Positions 51,291-60,590 are shown, counted from the stretch's first letter. The stretch: DNA of 64,000 nt from Micromonospora rifamycinica (GCF_900090265.1 NZ_LT607752.1:5276001-5340000); one strand, 5' to 3'. The notes: generated by a model not told the origin, from the sequence alone. Translations and numbers: made by a program.

Positions 51291-52646
51291 ATGGGGCGGT
51301 TGTTCGGCACGGACGGCGTACGCGGGCGGGCGAACGTCGATCTCACCCCGGAGTTGGCGCTCGCCGTGGCGGTGGCCGCCGCGCACACGCTGGCCGAGTC
51401 GGACCGCAGCCACCCGCCGCTGGCGGTGGTCGGGCGGGACACCCGGGCCAGCGGCGAGATGCTGGAGGCCGCCGTGGTCGCCGGCCTGACCAGCGCCGGA
51501 GCGAGCGTGGTCCGGGTCGGCGTGCTGCCCACCCCCGCCGTGGCGTTCCTGACCGCCGAGGCCAAGGCGGACCTGGGTGTGATGCTCTCCGCGTCGCACA
51601 ACCCGATGCCGGACAACGGGATCAAGCTGTTCGCCGCCGGAGGGCACAAGCTGCCCGACGAGATCGAGCTGCGGATCGAGGCGGCCGTCGAGGCGAACGC
51701 CACCACGGCCTGGGACCGCCCGGTCGGCGCGGGGGTCGGCCGGGTGCACGACCTGCTCGACGGCGCCGACCACTACGTGCAGCACCTGGTCGGCACCGTG
51801 CCGCACCGCCTCGACGGCATCAAGGTCGTGGTCGACTGCGCCAACGGCGCCGCCGCCGAGGTCGCCCCGGTCGCCTACCGGGAGGCCGGCGCCGAGGTGA
51901 TCGCGATCCACGCCGAGCCGGACGGCCTCAACATCAACGACGAGTGCGGTTCCAACCACCTCGACGGGCTGCGGGCCGCCGTGGTCGAGCACGGCGCGCA
52001 CCTGGGCCTCGCCCACGACGGCGACGCCGACCGGTGCGTGGCGGTCGACGCCGACGGCGCGGAGGTCGACGGTGACGAGCTGATGGCGATCCTCGCCCTG
52101 GCCCTGCGGGACGCCGGCGAGCTGACCCGGGACACCCTGGTCGCCACCGTGATGAGCAACCTCGGCCTGCGGCTGGCCATGTCCGCGCAGGGCATCCGGC
52201 TGGTCGAGACCAAGGTCGGCGACCGGTACGTGTTGGAGGAGCTGCGCGCCTCCGGCCTCGCCCTCGGCGGCGAGCAGAGCGGCCACCTGGTGATGCCCGC
52301 GCACGCCACCACCGGGGACGGTGTCCTCACCGGCCTGCACCTGATGGCCCGGATGGCCGCCACCGGCCGCTCCCTGGCCGAGCTGGCCTCGGTGGTCACC
52401 AAGCTGCCCCAGGTGCTGATCAACGTGCCGGTCGGCGACCGGACGGTCGGGGCCGCCGCGCCCGCCGTGCGGGCCGAGGTCGAGCGGGCCGAGGCCGAGC
52501 TGGGGGAGACCGGCCGGGTGCTGCTCCGCCCGTCCGGCACCGAACCGCTGGTACGGGTGATGGTCGAGGCCGGCACCGAGGAGACGGCCCGGTCGGTGGC
52601 CGAGCGGATCGCCGAACACGTCCGTACCGCCAGCCCTGCCAGCTGA
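51291..52646 (+). CDS. glmM: Phosphoglucosamine mutase GlmM
   Basis: A 451-residue enzyme interconverting GlcN-6-P and GlcN-1-P for UDP-GlcNAc and peptidoglycan. It starts MGRLFGTDGVRGRANVDLTPELA; the catalytic phosphoserine is Ser102 in LSASHNPMPDNGIK; the metal site is LAHDGDADRCVAVD; sugar loop GGEQSGHLVM; phosphate loop LLRPSGTEPLVRVMVE. GGAGG lies about 10 nt before ATG. Same position after rpsI as in Streptomyces and Mycobacterium. Confidence 0.97.
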   Translation: MGRLFGTDGVRGRANVDLTPELALAVAVAAAHTLAESDRSHPPLAVVGRDTRASGEMLEAAVVAGLTSAGASVVRVGVLPTPAVAFLTAEAKADLGVMLSASHNPMPDNGIKLFAAGGHKLPDEIELRIEAAVEANATTAWDRPVGAGVGRVHDLLDGADHYVQHLVGTVPHRLDGIKVVVDCANGAAAEVAPVAYREAGAEVIAIHAEPDGLNINDECGSNHLDGLRAAVVEHGAHLGLAHDGDADRCVAVDADGAEVDGDELMAILALALRDAGELTRDTLVATVMSNLGLRLAMSAQGIRLVETKVGDRYVLEELRASGLALGGEQSGHLVMPAHATTGDGVLTGLHLMARMAATGRSLAELASVVTKLPQVLINVPVGDRTVGAAAPAVRAEVERAEAELGETGRVLLRPSGTEPLVRVMVEAGTEETARSVAERIAEHVRTASPAS

Positions 52647-52650
52647 GCCG

Positions 52651-52673
52651 GCACCGGTCAGGCCTGCCGGTGC
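52651..52673. terminator. Short hairpin after glmM
   Basis: GCACCGG (52651-52657) pairs with CCGGTGC (52667-52673) around a 9-nt loop containing AGGCCT. It lies 4 nt after the glmM stop, between convergent genes. Confidence 0.5.
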
Positions 52674-52728
52674 GGGTGTGCCGGTCGCCGGGTGATCGCC
52701 GCCGCGCGGTCCGCCGCCGTCGACGGGC

Positions 52729-52793
52729 GACCAGGGTGCCGGTCAGTGCGGGTCGGCCGGGGTGACCAGGGTGCTGGTCAGTGCTGGTCGGCC
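52729..52793. repeat. 35-nt tandem duplication covering the dapC stop codon
   Basis: The 30-nt segment 52729-52758 recurs at 52764-52793 with two mismatches. The second copy includes the last codons and stop of dapC (minus strand); the first lies just past the stop and out of frame (35 is not a multiple of 3). Confidence 0.85.
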
Positions 52794-53974
52794 AGCGTGC
52801 GCAGCCGGGTGACCGCCTCGCTCAGCACCTCGGGACGCTTGCAGAAGGCGAACCGGACCAGCCGGCGACCGGCCTCGACGTCGTCGTAGAAGACCTGGGT
52901 GGGTACGCCGACCACGCCGCAGCGCTCCGGCAGGGAGCGGCAGAACTCCAGCCCGTCGCGACCGCCGAGACCGGTGATGTCGGCGGTGACGAAGTACGTC
53001 CCCTCCGGGGTGAGCACCGTGAAACCGGCGTCGGTCAGGCCGTCGATCAGCAGGTCCCGCTGCCGCTGGAGGGCGTCTCGGAAGCCGGTGTAGTAGTCGT
53101 CGGGCAGGGCCAGTGCCACGGCGACCGCCGGTTGCAGCGGTGCCGCGTTGACGAAGGTGAGGAACTGCTTGACCCGCAGCACCGCCGAGACCAGCGCGGC
53201 GGGGCCACTGACCCAGCCCACCTTCCACCCGGTGCAGGAGAACGTCTTGCCGGCCGACGAGATGCGCAGGGTGCGTTCCCGCATCCCGGGCAGGGTGGCC
53301 AGCGGTAGGTGAGCGGAGGCGGCGTCGGTGAAGACGAGGTGCTCGTACACCTCGTCGGTGACCGCGTACACGTCGTGCTCCCGACAGAGGTCGGCGACCA
53401 GCGCCAACTCCGGCGCGGTGAAGACCTTCCCGGTCGGGTTGTGCGGGGAGTTCAGCAGCACCAGCCGGGTACGCGGCCCGAACGCGGCCCGCAACTCGGC
53501 CGGGTCGAAGGCGTACCGGCCGTCGTCGCCGGGGCGCAACGTCACCGGTCGCCGTACCGCGCCGGCCAACGCGATCGACGCCGCGTACGAGTCGTAGTAC
53601 GGCTCGAAGCAGACCACCTCGTCGCCCGCCTCGCAGAGCGCCAGGATGCTCGCGGCGACCGCCTCGGTGGCCCCGGCGGTGACGATCACCTCGCCGTCCG
53701 GGTCGTACGTCAGGCCGTGGAAACGGTGCTGGTGCTCGGCGACGGCCCGGCGCAGCACGGGGATCCCCGGACCGGGCGGGTACTGGTTCTGCCCGGAGCG
53801 CAGCGCCTCGGCGGCGGCGGCCAGCATCTCCGGCGGCCCGTCGGTGTCCGGGAAGCCCTGGCCCAGGTTGACCGCCCCGGTCCGGACGGCGAGCGCGGAC
53901 ATCTCGGCGAAGACGGTCGTCCCGAACGGGCGCATCCGGGCCACCAGCGGGTCGACATCGGTCGGCGTCGTCAC
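52778..53974 (-). CDS. dapC: PLP-dependent aminotransferase, DapC-like
   Basis: A 398-residue class I aminotransferase. It resembles the actinobacterial N-succinyldiaminopimelate aminotransferase (M. tuberculosis Rv0858c type): MRPFGTTVFAEMSALAVRTGAVNLGQGFPDTDGPPEML near the start, NSPHNPTGKVF, VYAVTDEVYEHLVF, the PLP lysine in ISSAGKTFSCTGWKVGW (about Lys242) and LVRFAFCKRPEVL. GTG 53974 lies 7 nt after TAGGCT (minus strand), which suggests a leaderless transcript. A methionine-type aminotransferase (YbdL) is a possible alternative. Confidence 0.85.
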   Translation of the reverse strand: MTTPTDVDPLVARMRPFGTTVFAEMSALAVRTGAVNLGQGFPDTDGPPEMLAAAAEALRSGQNQYPPGPGIPVLRRAVAEHQHRFHGLTYDPDGEVIVTAGATEAVAASILALCEAGDEVVCFEPYYDSYAASIALAGAVRRPVTLRPGDDGRYAFDPAELRAAFGPRTRLVLLNSPHNPTGKVFTAPELALVADLCREHDVYAVTDEVYEHLVFTDAASAHLPLATLPGMRERTLRISSAGKTFSCTGWKVGWVSGPAALVSAVLRVKQFLTFVNAAPLQPAVAVALALPDDYYTGFRDALQRQRDLLIDGLTDAGFTVLTPEGTYFVTADITGLGGRDGLEFCRSLPERCGVVGVPTQVFYDDVEAGRRLVRFAFCKRPEVLSEAVTRLRTLADQH

Positions 53975-53979
53975 GCCCG

Positions 53980-54759
53980 TCAGCCTACGGCTCGGGCACG
54001 CCCGGTTCCGCACGGCGCGGGGTCGCCATGTCCGGGACGGTCGCGGGGCTGCGCCCGCCCGGCGTGCCCCGGGCCGGTGGGCGGGTCAGCGGACCGGGCC
54101 GGCATGGCGTGGCACCGGTCAGCCGGCGGAACCCACCGTACGGTGTGCCCCGCCGGACCGCGGGTGGGCACGGCGACGGGCGTGGCCGGTCGGTGCGGCT
54201 GCGGTGGCCAATCGGGCTCGGGATCGTCGTAGTCGTAGTCGTCCCCGGTCGTCGACTCCGGCACGAGTTGACCCAGCAGCGCACCGCCCCCGCAGGCGCA
54301 GGCGCAGAAGCCCAGGACGAGCAGCACGACCACCGCCACCACGATCGCCACCACCTGACCGGTGGAACTCCGGCCGCCCGGCGGCGGGTACCCCGGGTGG
54401 GCGAACGGCGGCGGGTAACCCGGGGGCGGCCACCCGTGGCCGGGTAGTCCACCGGGCATCGCGCCGGGCCTGGTCGGGTCCACGCCGGCCCAGCCCACGG
54501 CAGGTGGCCTGCCGGGCATCCCGCCGGGCGGAACCGGGGCCATGCCCGCCCAGCCCCCGGCGGGCGTGCCGGGAGGAGCCGGGGCGGCCCGACCACCGGT
54601 CGACGGCGGCCCGGGCCATGGGTCGGGGGCCGCCCAGGGTGGTGGCACCGCGAGCGGATCCGGCGCAGGCCAGGCGGACGCGCCAGCCGCCGCGTCGGCG
54701 GGGGGCGGCGTGTCGCCGGCCGCGGGTGAGGGGTCGCCGGGTGGGGGCGCGTCGGACAT
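53980..54759 (-). CDS. Pro-rich single-pass membrane protein
   Basis: A 259-residue protein. The first 135 residues are Pro/Ala/Gly-rich (MSDAPPPGDPSPAAGD, several GYPPP units). A membrane helix follows (VVAIVVAVVVLLVLGFCACACGGGALLGQL) with an unusual cluster CACAC at its outer end, then an acidic DDYDYDDPEPDWPP stretch and a less regular basic C-terminus. ATG 54759 is the first start. The gene ends 5 nt before dapC. Similar Pro-rich membrane proteins are common in actinobacteria. The C-terminal 60 residues might be spurious. Confidence 0.6.
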   Translation of the reverse strand: MSDAPPPGDPSPAAGDTPPPADAAAGASAWPAPDPLAVPPPWAAPDPWPGPPSTGGRAAPAPPGTPAGGWAGMAPVPPGGMPGRPPAVGWAGVDPTRPGAMPGGLPGHGWPPPGYPPPFAHPGYPPPGGRSSTGQVVAIVVAVVVLLVLGFCACACGGGALLGQLVPESTTGDDYDYDDPEPDWPPQPHRPATPVAVPTRGPAGHTVRWVPPADRCHAMPARSADPPTGPGHAGRAQPRDRPGHGDPAPCGTGRARAVG

Positions 54760-54976
54760 GGTCGCTCCGGGGACGCGAGGGTGGGAAAGGGGGCGAGCGG
54801 GCCGTCCCTGGGCGTCCCAGGGTCGCCGAGAGACTGTCGTACGGTCGGGCGGTCCGCAAGCCCGCGTCGTCGAACGGGTGGGGCGGGCGTCCGGTTGTCG
54901 CCGGTCACCATCCGTTCGCTCAATTTCGGTGATTGTTTACCCGGCTTCTGCGCACGCGCGATGAGCGAAACTGGGT

Positions 54977-54982
54977 TAGGCT
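54977..54982 (+). promoter_or_regulatory. -10 box for a leaderless glmS transcript
   Basis: TAGGCT (54977-54982) is followed after 7 nt by the glmS ATG; no ribosome binding site is present. The 230-nt region upstream (54760-54989) is otherwise GC-rich with an AT-richer patch at 54913-54945. Confidence 0.55.
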
Positions 54983-54989
54983 GCGGACC

Positions 54990-56903
54990 ATGTGTGGAAT
55001 CGTGGGTTACGCCGGCTCGCGCCCGGCGCTCGGCATCGTGCTCGACGGGCTGCGCCGGCTGGAGTACCGGGGGTACGACTCGGCCGGGGTCGCGATCGTG
55101 TGCGACGACGAGCTGCTCACCGAGAAGAAGGCCGGCAAGCTGGCCAACCTGGAGAAGGTGCTCTCCGAGCGGGCCGCCAGCAACCCGGAGGACTGCGCCG
55201 CCAGCCCGGTCGGCATCGGCGACGGCACCACCGGCATCGGGCACACCCGGTGGGCCACCCACGGCGGGCCGACCGACCGTAACGCCCACCCGCACGTGGC
55301 CCCCGACGGCCGGGTCGCCGTGATCCACAACGGCATCATCGAGAACTTCGCCAAGCTCCGCGCCGAGCTGGAGGACGACGGGGTCCAGTTCACCAGCGAC
55401 ACCGACACCGAGTGCGCCGCTCACCTGCTCGCCCGTGCGCTCGCCGAGCTGCGCGCGGCGGGTGGGACCGACGGCCCCCAGCTGCTCGCCGCCGGGATGC
55501 GGGTGGTGTGCCGACGGCTGGAGGGCGCCTTCACCCTGCTCGCCGTGGACGCCGCCGTCCCCGGTGCGGTGGTCGGCGCGCGGCGTAACTCGCCGCTGGT
55601 GGTCGGCCGGGGCGACGGGGAGAACTACCTGGCCAGCGACGTCGCGGCGTTCATCGAGCACACCCGCGAGGCGGTCGAGCTGGGCCAGGACCAGCTCGTC
55701 CTGATCACCGCCGACAGCATCGAGATCACCGACTTCGACGGGGAGCCGGCCACCGGCAAGGACTTCCACATCGACTGGGACTCGTCGGCCGCCGAGAAGG
55801 GCGGTTACGACTGGTTCATGCTCAAGGAGATCGAGGAGCAGCCGCAGGCCATCGCGGACACCCTGCTCGGCCGGCTCACCGAGACCGGGGAGATCGCCCT
55901 GGACGAGGTCCGCCTCAGCGACCAGGACCTGCGCGACGTCGACAAGATCTTCATCGTCGCCTGCGGCACCGCGTACCACTCCGGCATGGTCGCCAAGTAC
56001 GCCATCGAGCACTGGACCCGGATCCCCTGCGAGGTGGAACTGGCCAGCGAGTTCCGCTACCGCGACCCGGTGCTCGACCGGTCCACCCTGATCGTGGTGA
56101 TCTCGCAGTCCGGCGAGACGATGGACACCCTGATGGCGCTGCGGCACGCCAAGGAGCAGAAGGCCCGGGTGCTGGCCATCTGCAACACCAACGGCTCCAC
56201 CATCCCGCGTGAGTCCGACGCGGTGCTCTACACCCACGGCGGCCCGGAGATCGCGGTCGCCTCCACCAAGGCGTTCCTCACCCAGCTGGTCGCCTGCTAC
56301 CTGATCGGCCTGCACCTGGCCCAGGTACGCGGGATCAAGTTCGCCGACGAGGTCGGCGCGGTGGTGGCCCAGCTCCAGGAGATGCCGGACAAGCTGCGCG
56401 AGCTGCTCGGCCGGATCGAGCCGGTGCGGGAGCTGGCCCGGGAGCTGAAGTCCGAGCCGACGGTGCTCTTCATCGGCCGGCACGTCGGCTACCCGGTCGC
56501 CCTGGAGGGTGCGCTCAAGCTCAAGGAGCTGGCGTACATGCACGCCGAGGGGTTCGCCGCCGGTGAGCTGAAGCACGGGCCGATCGCCCTGATCGACAAG
56601 GGCACCCCGGTGATCTGCGTGGTGCCGTCGCCGGTCGGCCGGGGCATGCTGCACGACAAGGTCGTCTCGAACATCCAGGAGGTCCGGGCCCGGGGGGCAC
56701 GGACCATCGTGATCGCCGAGGAGGGCGACCAGGCGGTCGTCCGCTACGCCGACCACCTGATCTACGTGCCGCGTACGCCCACCCTGCTCGCGCCGCTGGT
56801 CACCACCGTCCCCCTGCAGGTGCTCGCGGCCGAGATCGCCGCCGCCCGGGGGCACGACGTCGACCAGCCGCGCAACCTGGCGAAGTCGGTCACCGTCGAG
56901 TAG
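54990..56903 (+). CDS. glmS: Glucosamine-6-phosphate synthase (isomerising)
   Basis: A 637-residue amidotransferase converting fructose-6-P and glutamine to GlcN-6-P. The start MCGIVGYAGSRPA puts the nucleophile Cys2 right after Met. Glutaminase segments: RLEYRGYDSAG, GHTRWATHGGPTDRNAHPH, HNGIIENF. Two SIS domains: CGTAYHSGMVAKYAIE, SQSGETMDTLMALRHAKEQKA, and the end NLAKSVTVE. It works with glmM toward UDP-GlcNAc. The start is fixed by the required Cys2. Confidence 0.97.
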   Translation: MCGIVGYAGSRPALGIVLDGLRRLEYRGYDSAGVAIVCDDELLTEKKAGKLANLEKVLSERAASNPEDCAASPVGIGDGTTGIGHTRWATHGGPTDRNAHPHVAPDGRVAVIHNGIIENFAKLRAELEDDGVQFTSDTDTECAAHLLARALAELRAAGGTDGPQLLAAGMRVVCRRLEGAFTLLAVDAAVPGAVVGARRNSPLVVGRGDGENYLASDVAAFIEHTREAVELGQDQLVLITADSIEITDFDGEPATGKDFHIDWDSSAAEKGGYDWFMLKEIEEQPQAIADTLLGRLTETGEIALDEVRLSDQDLRDVDKIFIVACGTAYHSGMVAKYAIEHWTRIPCEVELASEFRYRDPVLDRSTLIVVISQSGETMDTLMALRHAKEQKARVLAICNTNGSTIPRESDAVLYTHGGPEIAVASTKAFLTQLVACYLIGLHLAQVRGIKFADEVGAVVAQLQEMPDKLRELLGRIEPVRELARELKSEPTVLFIGRHVGYPVALEGALKLKELAYMHAEGFAAGELKHGPIALIDKGTPVICVVPSPVGRGMLHDKVVSNIQEVRARGARTIVIAEEGDQAVVRYADHLIYVPRTPTLLAPLVTTVPLQVLAAEIAAARGHDVDQPRNLAKSVTVE

Positions 56904-56911
56904 GACGCCGG

Positions 56912-58540
56912 TCATCGGCCGAGCACGATCCGGGCCATCCCGTCCAGGGCGGGGTTGCCGGGCTCCCAGTAGCCGGTGTGACCGTACCGGCCACTGGGGA
57001 AGGTCCGGCCGCCGAAGCCCGGATCGCTCGGGTCGTGCCCGAACCACAGCTGGTGGTCGTCCGGGCGGAGCAGCCAGGCGGCGCTGGCCAGCGGCGAGGT
57101 GGCCAGCACCGCCCGACCGGCCAGGTCGCGGGGCGGCTCGACCAGCGCGATCACGTCGTCGCGGGCGGTGCTGGCCCAGACCCGGTCCGGCGGTAGACCG
57201 AGCGCGTCGGCCCGGTCCACCCCGACGCCGGGTGAGCCGACGAAGGCCAACGCGTCGGCGGCCAGCCCGTGGTCCCGGGCGGCGCTGCCCACCACCAGCG
57301 AGCCGTAGCTGTGCCCGAGCACGGTCTGCCGGGCCGCCGGCCCGTCGTGGGTGGCGCGCAGCCCCTCCTGGAACCGGTGCAGCGCCGACCCGGCGTCCCG
57401 GGCCTGGGCCGGCGAGGAGGCCTCGGGCAGGAAGTCGGGGGCGTCGTAGTCCAGCCAGAGCACCGCCGCCGTCTCCTCGCCCGGGGCGATGGCGGTGCAC
57501 CGGGCCTGGACCCGGGCGGCCCGGCCCAGTTCGCCGGGGACGTCGGCGAGGTCGCTGGTCATCCCCGGCACGTAGGTCAGCACCCGGGCGGCCCGGTCCG
57601 GGTTGCCCAGCGCGACGATCGCCCGCCCGTCGCCGGCCGGGTCGAGCCCGAGCAGGTAAGCCCTGGGCGTCCCCGTCGAGGCCAGCCGGCCGGCGAGCCG
57701 GTCCAGGACGGCCAGCGCCCGGTCGATCCGCCGTAGCGCGGCGCGCTCGCCCGGCCGGCGGGCCGACAGCGACCGCCGTTCGGCCAGCAGCGCCTCCCGG
57801 TGCCCCGCCAGCAGCAACCGGTTCGCCTGGTCCCGCGCCGCCGCCGGCACCCCGTCACGCGGCCCGGTCCGGGCCGGCTCGTGCAGCACCAGCCAACGCC
57901 GCTGGGCCGGGGTGAGGCCGGCCCACCAGGCGCGGACCGTCGCCGGGGTGGCGTCGTCGGCCGGTCGCCCGGGTGGCGGCGGCTCGACCCAGCCGGTACG
58001 GGCCGCCCCGGCCAGCTCGGTCAACCGGGCGGTGGCCTCCCGGTCGGCCGCGTCGGCCTGGGTGAGCGCCTCCCGCAGGGCCGCCGCCACCTGACCCACC
58101 GCCGCCGGGGAGACCGTCCCCGCCCCGGCGGGTCGTGGGTCGGGGTGGCCCGGCAGCGCGCCGGACTCCGGGCCGTGCCAGGCCTGCGGGGCCGCCCGTG
58201 CCCCGCCGTGCCGGTCGACCGCCACTCCGGTGCGGTCGGCGACCGCCACCGCCTCGGCGAGGCGGGCCTTCGCCACCCGGAGCCGACCGGCGAACTCGGC
58301 GAGCGCCTGCTCGGTCTCGACCAGCGCCGGCAGGATGGTCGTCAACTCCGCCCGCAGCCCGCCGAGCCGGACGTCGGCCGCCGTGGCCGCCGTGCCGCGC
58401 CAGCCCGTGCGTAGCGCCGCCGCCCGGTCGGCCAGCCCGGCCCGCCGCCGCCCGACGGGCGCGTCCACCCCGCGCCAGGCCACCCCCGCGGCGTCCCAGT
58501 CACCGGGGGAAGCGGTCCAGAGCTGGGCGTACCCGATCAT
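56912..58540 (-). CDS. DUF1023 alpha/beta hydrolase
   Basis: A 542-residue protein. An Ala/Arg-rich helical N-terminal region (about 1-270, WXG-like helices, PAQRRWLVLHEPARTG) is followed by a DUF1023 alpha/beta hydrolase with YVPGMTSDL, nucleophile GHSYGS (about Ser411), FVGSPGVGVDRADALGLP and the ending GHTGYWEPGNPALDGMARIV. ATG 58540 overlaps the small partner gene (ATGA). Such hydrolases in actinobacteria are often paired with ESX-type small proteins and may be exported enzymes or toxins. It converges with glmS, 8 nt apart. Confidence 0.8.
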   Translation of the reverse strand: MIGYAQLWTASPGDWDAAGVAWRGVDAPVGRRRAGLADRAAALRTGWRGTAATAADVRLGGLRAELTTILPALVETEQALAEFAGRLRVAKARLAEAVAVADRTGVAVDRHGGARAAPQAWHGPESGALPGHPDPRPAGAGTVSPAAVGQVAAALREALTQADAADREATARLTELAGAARTGWVEPPPPGRPADDATPATVRAWWAGLTPAQRRWLVLHEPARTGPRDGVPAAARDQANRLLLAGHREALLAERRSLSARRPGERAALRRIDRALAVLDRLAGRLASTGTPRAYLLGLDPAGDGRAIVALGNPDRAARVLTYVPGMTSDLADVPGELGRAARVQARCTAIAPGEETAAVLWLDYDAPDFLPEASSPAQARDAGSALHRFQEGLRATHDGPAARQTVLGHSYGSLVVGSAARDHGLAADALAFVGSPGVGVDRADALGLPPDRVWASTARDDVIALVEPPRDLAGRAVLATSPLASAAWLLRPDDHQLWFGHDPSDPGFGGRTFPSGRYGHTGYWEPGNPALDGMARIVLGR

Positions 58541-58833
58541 CGGAGTCGGCCGACCAGCCGCCCGGCGGCCCGGTCGTCGGCCGCCGCGTACGCCTCGGCG
58601 GCGGCGCGCAGGGCGGCGCCGGTCTCCGCCACCCGGACGCCGAGCGCCCCGTGCCAGGCGTGCACCGCCGACTCCAGCCCGGCCAGCGCCGTGCCGGCCC
58701 GCCATCCCGGCGCGGACGGCACCAACCCGGGCCGGCCCATCAGCCCCTGCGCCAACGCGTGCGCCTCGTCGGCCAGCCCGCCGGCCGCGACCCGCAGCAC
58801 CGACACGTCGACCTCCACCGGTTCGTTCGTCAT
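58537..58833 (-). CDS. Small WXG100/ESX-like helical protein
   Basis: A 98-residue, mostly helical protein: VDVSVLRVAAGGLADEAHALA, GWRAGTALAGLESAVHAWHGALGVRVAETGAALRAAAEAY. Length and pattern fit type VII secretion target/DUF2580 proteins (a WxxG-like GWRAG turn between two helices). It overlaps the DUF1023 gene by 4 nt. TAGCGT (58885-58890, minus) may be the -10. No ESX secretion genes are in the window. Confidence 0.68.
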   Translation of the reverse strand: MTNEPVEVDVSVLRVAAGGLADEAHALAQGLMGRPGLVPSAPGWRAGTALAGLESAVHAWHGALGVRVAETGAALRAAAEAYAAADDRAAGRLVGRLR

Positions 58834-59120
58834 CGCCCGCCTCCCGTGCCCACCTCGTCGGCCCCCACCGGTGACCGTGCCCCGACGCTAGGTGACCCGG
58901 CGGCTGCCGGCGCGGCCCTGTGGACGACGGGCGGCGGTCGTACCCGGGGGTCGTCCACAGGACTTGCCTGCCGCGCCGCCGATGGCTAACCTGCCGCCCC
59001 CACCGTCGGTAGGGTGATGCCGGCCAGGACGGGGGCGCGTCGACCGCGACGGGCGGGTCGTCCGGGTGATCGACGGGCCGTCGGTGCGGACGGACCGGCC
59101 GGCGGGAGGACGGGGGCGGG
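58834..59120. promoter_or_regulatory. Divergent promoter region
   Basis: 287 nt between the ESX-like gene and nnrDE. TAGCGT on the minus strand (58885-58890) and TAGGGT on the plus strand (59010-59015) are the best -10 candidates; the latter gives a leader of about 100 nt. Nothing else was recognised. Confidence 0.4.
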
Positions 59121-60590
59121 ATGAAACCGGTGTGGCGGGTGGCGGACGTACGCGCGGCGGAGGCCGGTCTGATGTCCACCGTGGCGCCCGGGACGCTGAT
59201 GCAGCGGGCGGCGGCGGGGCTGGCCCGGCGCTGCGCCCTGCTGCTCGCCGACCGGGGCGGGGTGTACGGCGCGCGGGTGCTGCTGCTGGTCGGCTCCGGC
59301 GACAACGGCGGCGACGCGCTGTACGCGGGCGAGCGGCTGGCCCGGCGCGGCGCGCAGGTCGCCGTGTTGCCGACCAGCCCCGGCCGGGCGCACGCCGAGG
59401 GCCTGGCCGCGCTGCGGGCCGCCGGGGGACGGTTGGTCGACGCCCCGCCCGCCGTGGTCGACCTGGTGCTCGACGGGATCGTCGGGATCGGGGGCACCGG
59501 CGGCCTGCGGGAGAATGCCGACCGGATCGTCGCCGACCTGCCCGCGCTGCGGGGTCGCGACGGCGGCCGGGCCACCGTGGTCGCGGTGGACGTGCCCAGC
59601 GGGGTGGCGGTGGACACCGGGGACGTGCCGACGGACGACACGGGTCGGCCCCGCGCCGTGCGGGCGGACGTCACGGTGGCGTTCGGCGCGCTGAAGCCGG
59701 CCCTGGTGGTCGGCCCGGCGGCCCCGCTCGCCGGTCAGGTGGAGCTGGTCGACATCGGGCTCGGTCCGTGGCTGCGCGGGGATCCCGCACTGCGGGTCAC
59801 CGAGTGGTCGGACGTGCGGGCCTGGTGGCCCCGCGCCGGGGCGTCGGCGGAGAAGTACAGCCGGGGCGTGGTCGGGGTGGCCACCGGGTCGCGGACCTAC
59901 CCGGGGGCGGCGGTGCTCTCGGTGGGTGGCGCGCTGGCCGGCCCCACCGGCCTGGTCCGGTACGCCGGTGGGGCCCGGGACGAGGTGGTCCGCCAGCACC
60001 CGTCGGCGATCGCCACCGACCGGGTGGCCGGGGCGGGCCGGGTGCAGGCCTGGGTCTGCGGCTCCGGCCTGGGCACCGACGAACAGGCCGGTGCGGAGCT
60101 GCGCGCGGTGCTGGCCGCGCCGGTGCCGGTGGTACTCGACGCGGACGCGCTGACCCTGCTGGTGGACGGCTCGCTCGCCGACCGGCTGCGCCACCGGGAC
60201 GCCCCGATCGTGGTCACCCCGCACGACCGGGAGTTCACCCGGCTGTGCGGCGAGGAGCCGGGGGCCGACCGGGTCGCCGCCGCGCTGCGGCTGGCCGCCT
60301 GGATGAACGCGACGGTGCTGCTCAAGGGGGACCGCACGGTCGTCGGCACGCCGGACGGCCGGGCGTACGTCAACCCGACCGGCAGTCCCGCGCTGGCCAC
60401 CGGGGGTACCGGGGACGTGCTGGCCGGGCTGCTCGGCGCGCTGCTCGCCGCCGGGTTGGCCCCGGAGCGGGCGGCGGCCGTCGCGGCGTATCTGCACGGG
60501 CTGGCCGGTCGGGAGGCGGCCCGGGGCGGCCCGGTGACCGCGCCGGACGTGGTGGCGGCGCTGCGCCCGGTGGTCGCTCCGCTGCTCTGA
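59121..60590 (+). CDS. nnrDE: Bifunctional NAD(P)HX epimerase/dehydratase
   Basis: A 489-residue repair enzyme for hydrated NAD(P)H. The N-terminal YjeF_N epimerase (about 1-215) has VADVRAAEAGLM, LLVGSGDNGGDALYAGERLARRG and VVAVDVPSGVAVDTGDVP. The C-terminal ribokinase-like ADP/ATP-dependent dehydratase (about 230-489) has EKYSRGVVGVATGS, CGSGLGTDEQAG, VVLDADALTLL, VVTPHDREFTRLCG, LLKGDRTVVGTPDGR and the GTGDVLAGLLGALLA motif. ATG 59121 follows GGGGGCGGG. Upstream of alr, as in mycobacteria. Confidence 0.93.
   Translation: MKPVWRVADVRAAEAGLMSTVAPGTLMQRAAAGLARRCALLLADRGGVYGARVLLLVGSGDNGGDALYAGERLARRGAQVAVLPTSPGRAHAEGLAALRAAGGRLVDAPPAVVDLVLDGIVGIGGTGGLRENADRIVADLPALRGRDGGRATVVAVDVPSGVAVDTGDVPTDDTGRPRAVRADVTVAFGALKPALVVGPAAPLAGQVELVDIGLGPWLRGDPALRVTEWSDVRAWWPRAGASAEKYSRGVVGVATGSRTYPGAAVLSVGGALAGPTGLVRYAGGARDEVVRQHPSAIATDRVAGAGRVQAWVCGSGLGTDEQAGAELRAVLAAPVPVVLDADALTLLVDGSLADRLRHRDAPIVVTPHDREFTRLCGEEPGADRVAAALRLAAWMNATVLLKGDRTVVGTPDGRAYVNPTGSPALATGGTGDVLAGLLGALLAAGLAPERAAAVAAYLHGLAGREAARGGPVTAPDVVAALRPVVAPLL

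Noticed and set aside
54760..54989. glmS ribozyme
   Set aside because: No ribozyme core; the glmS transcript appears leaderless.
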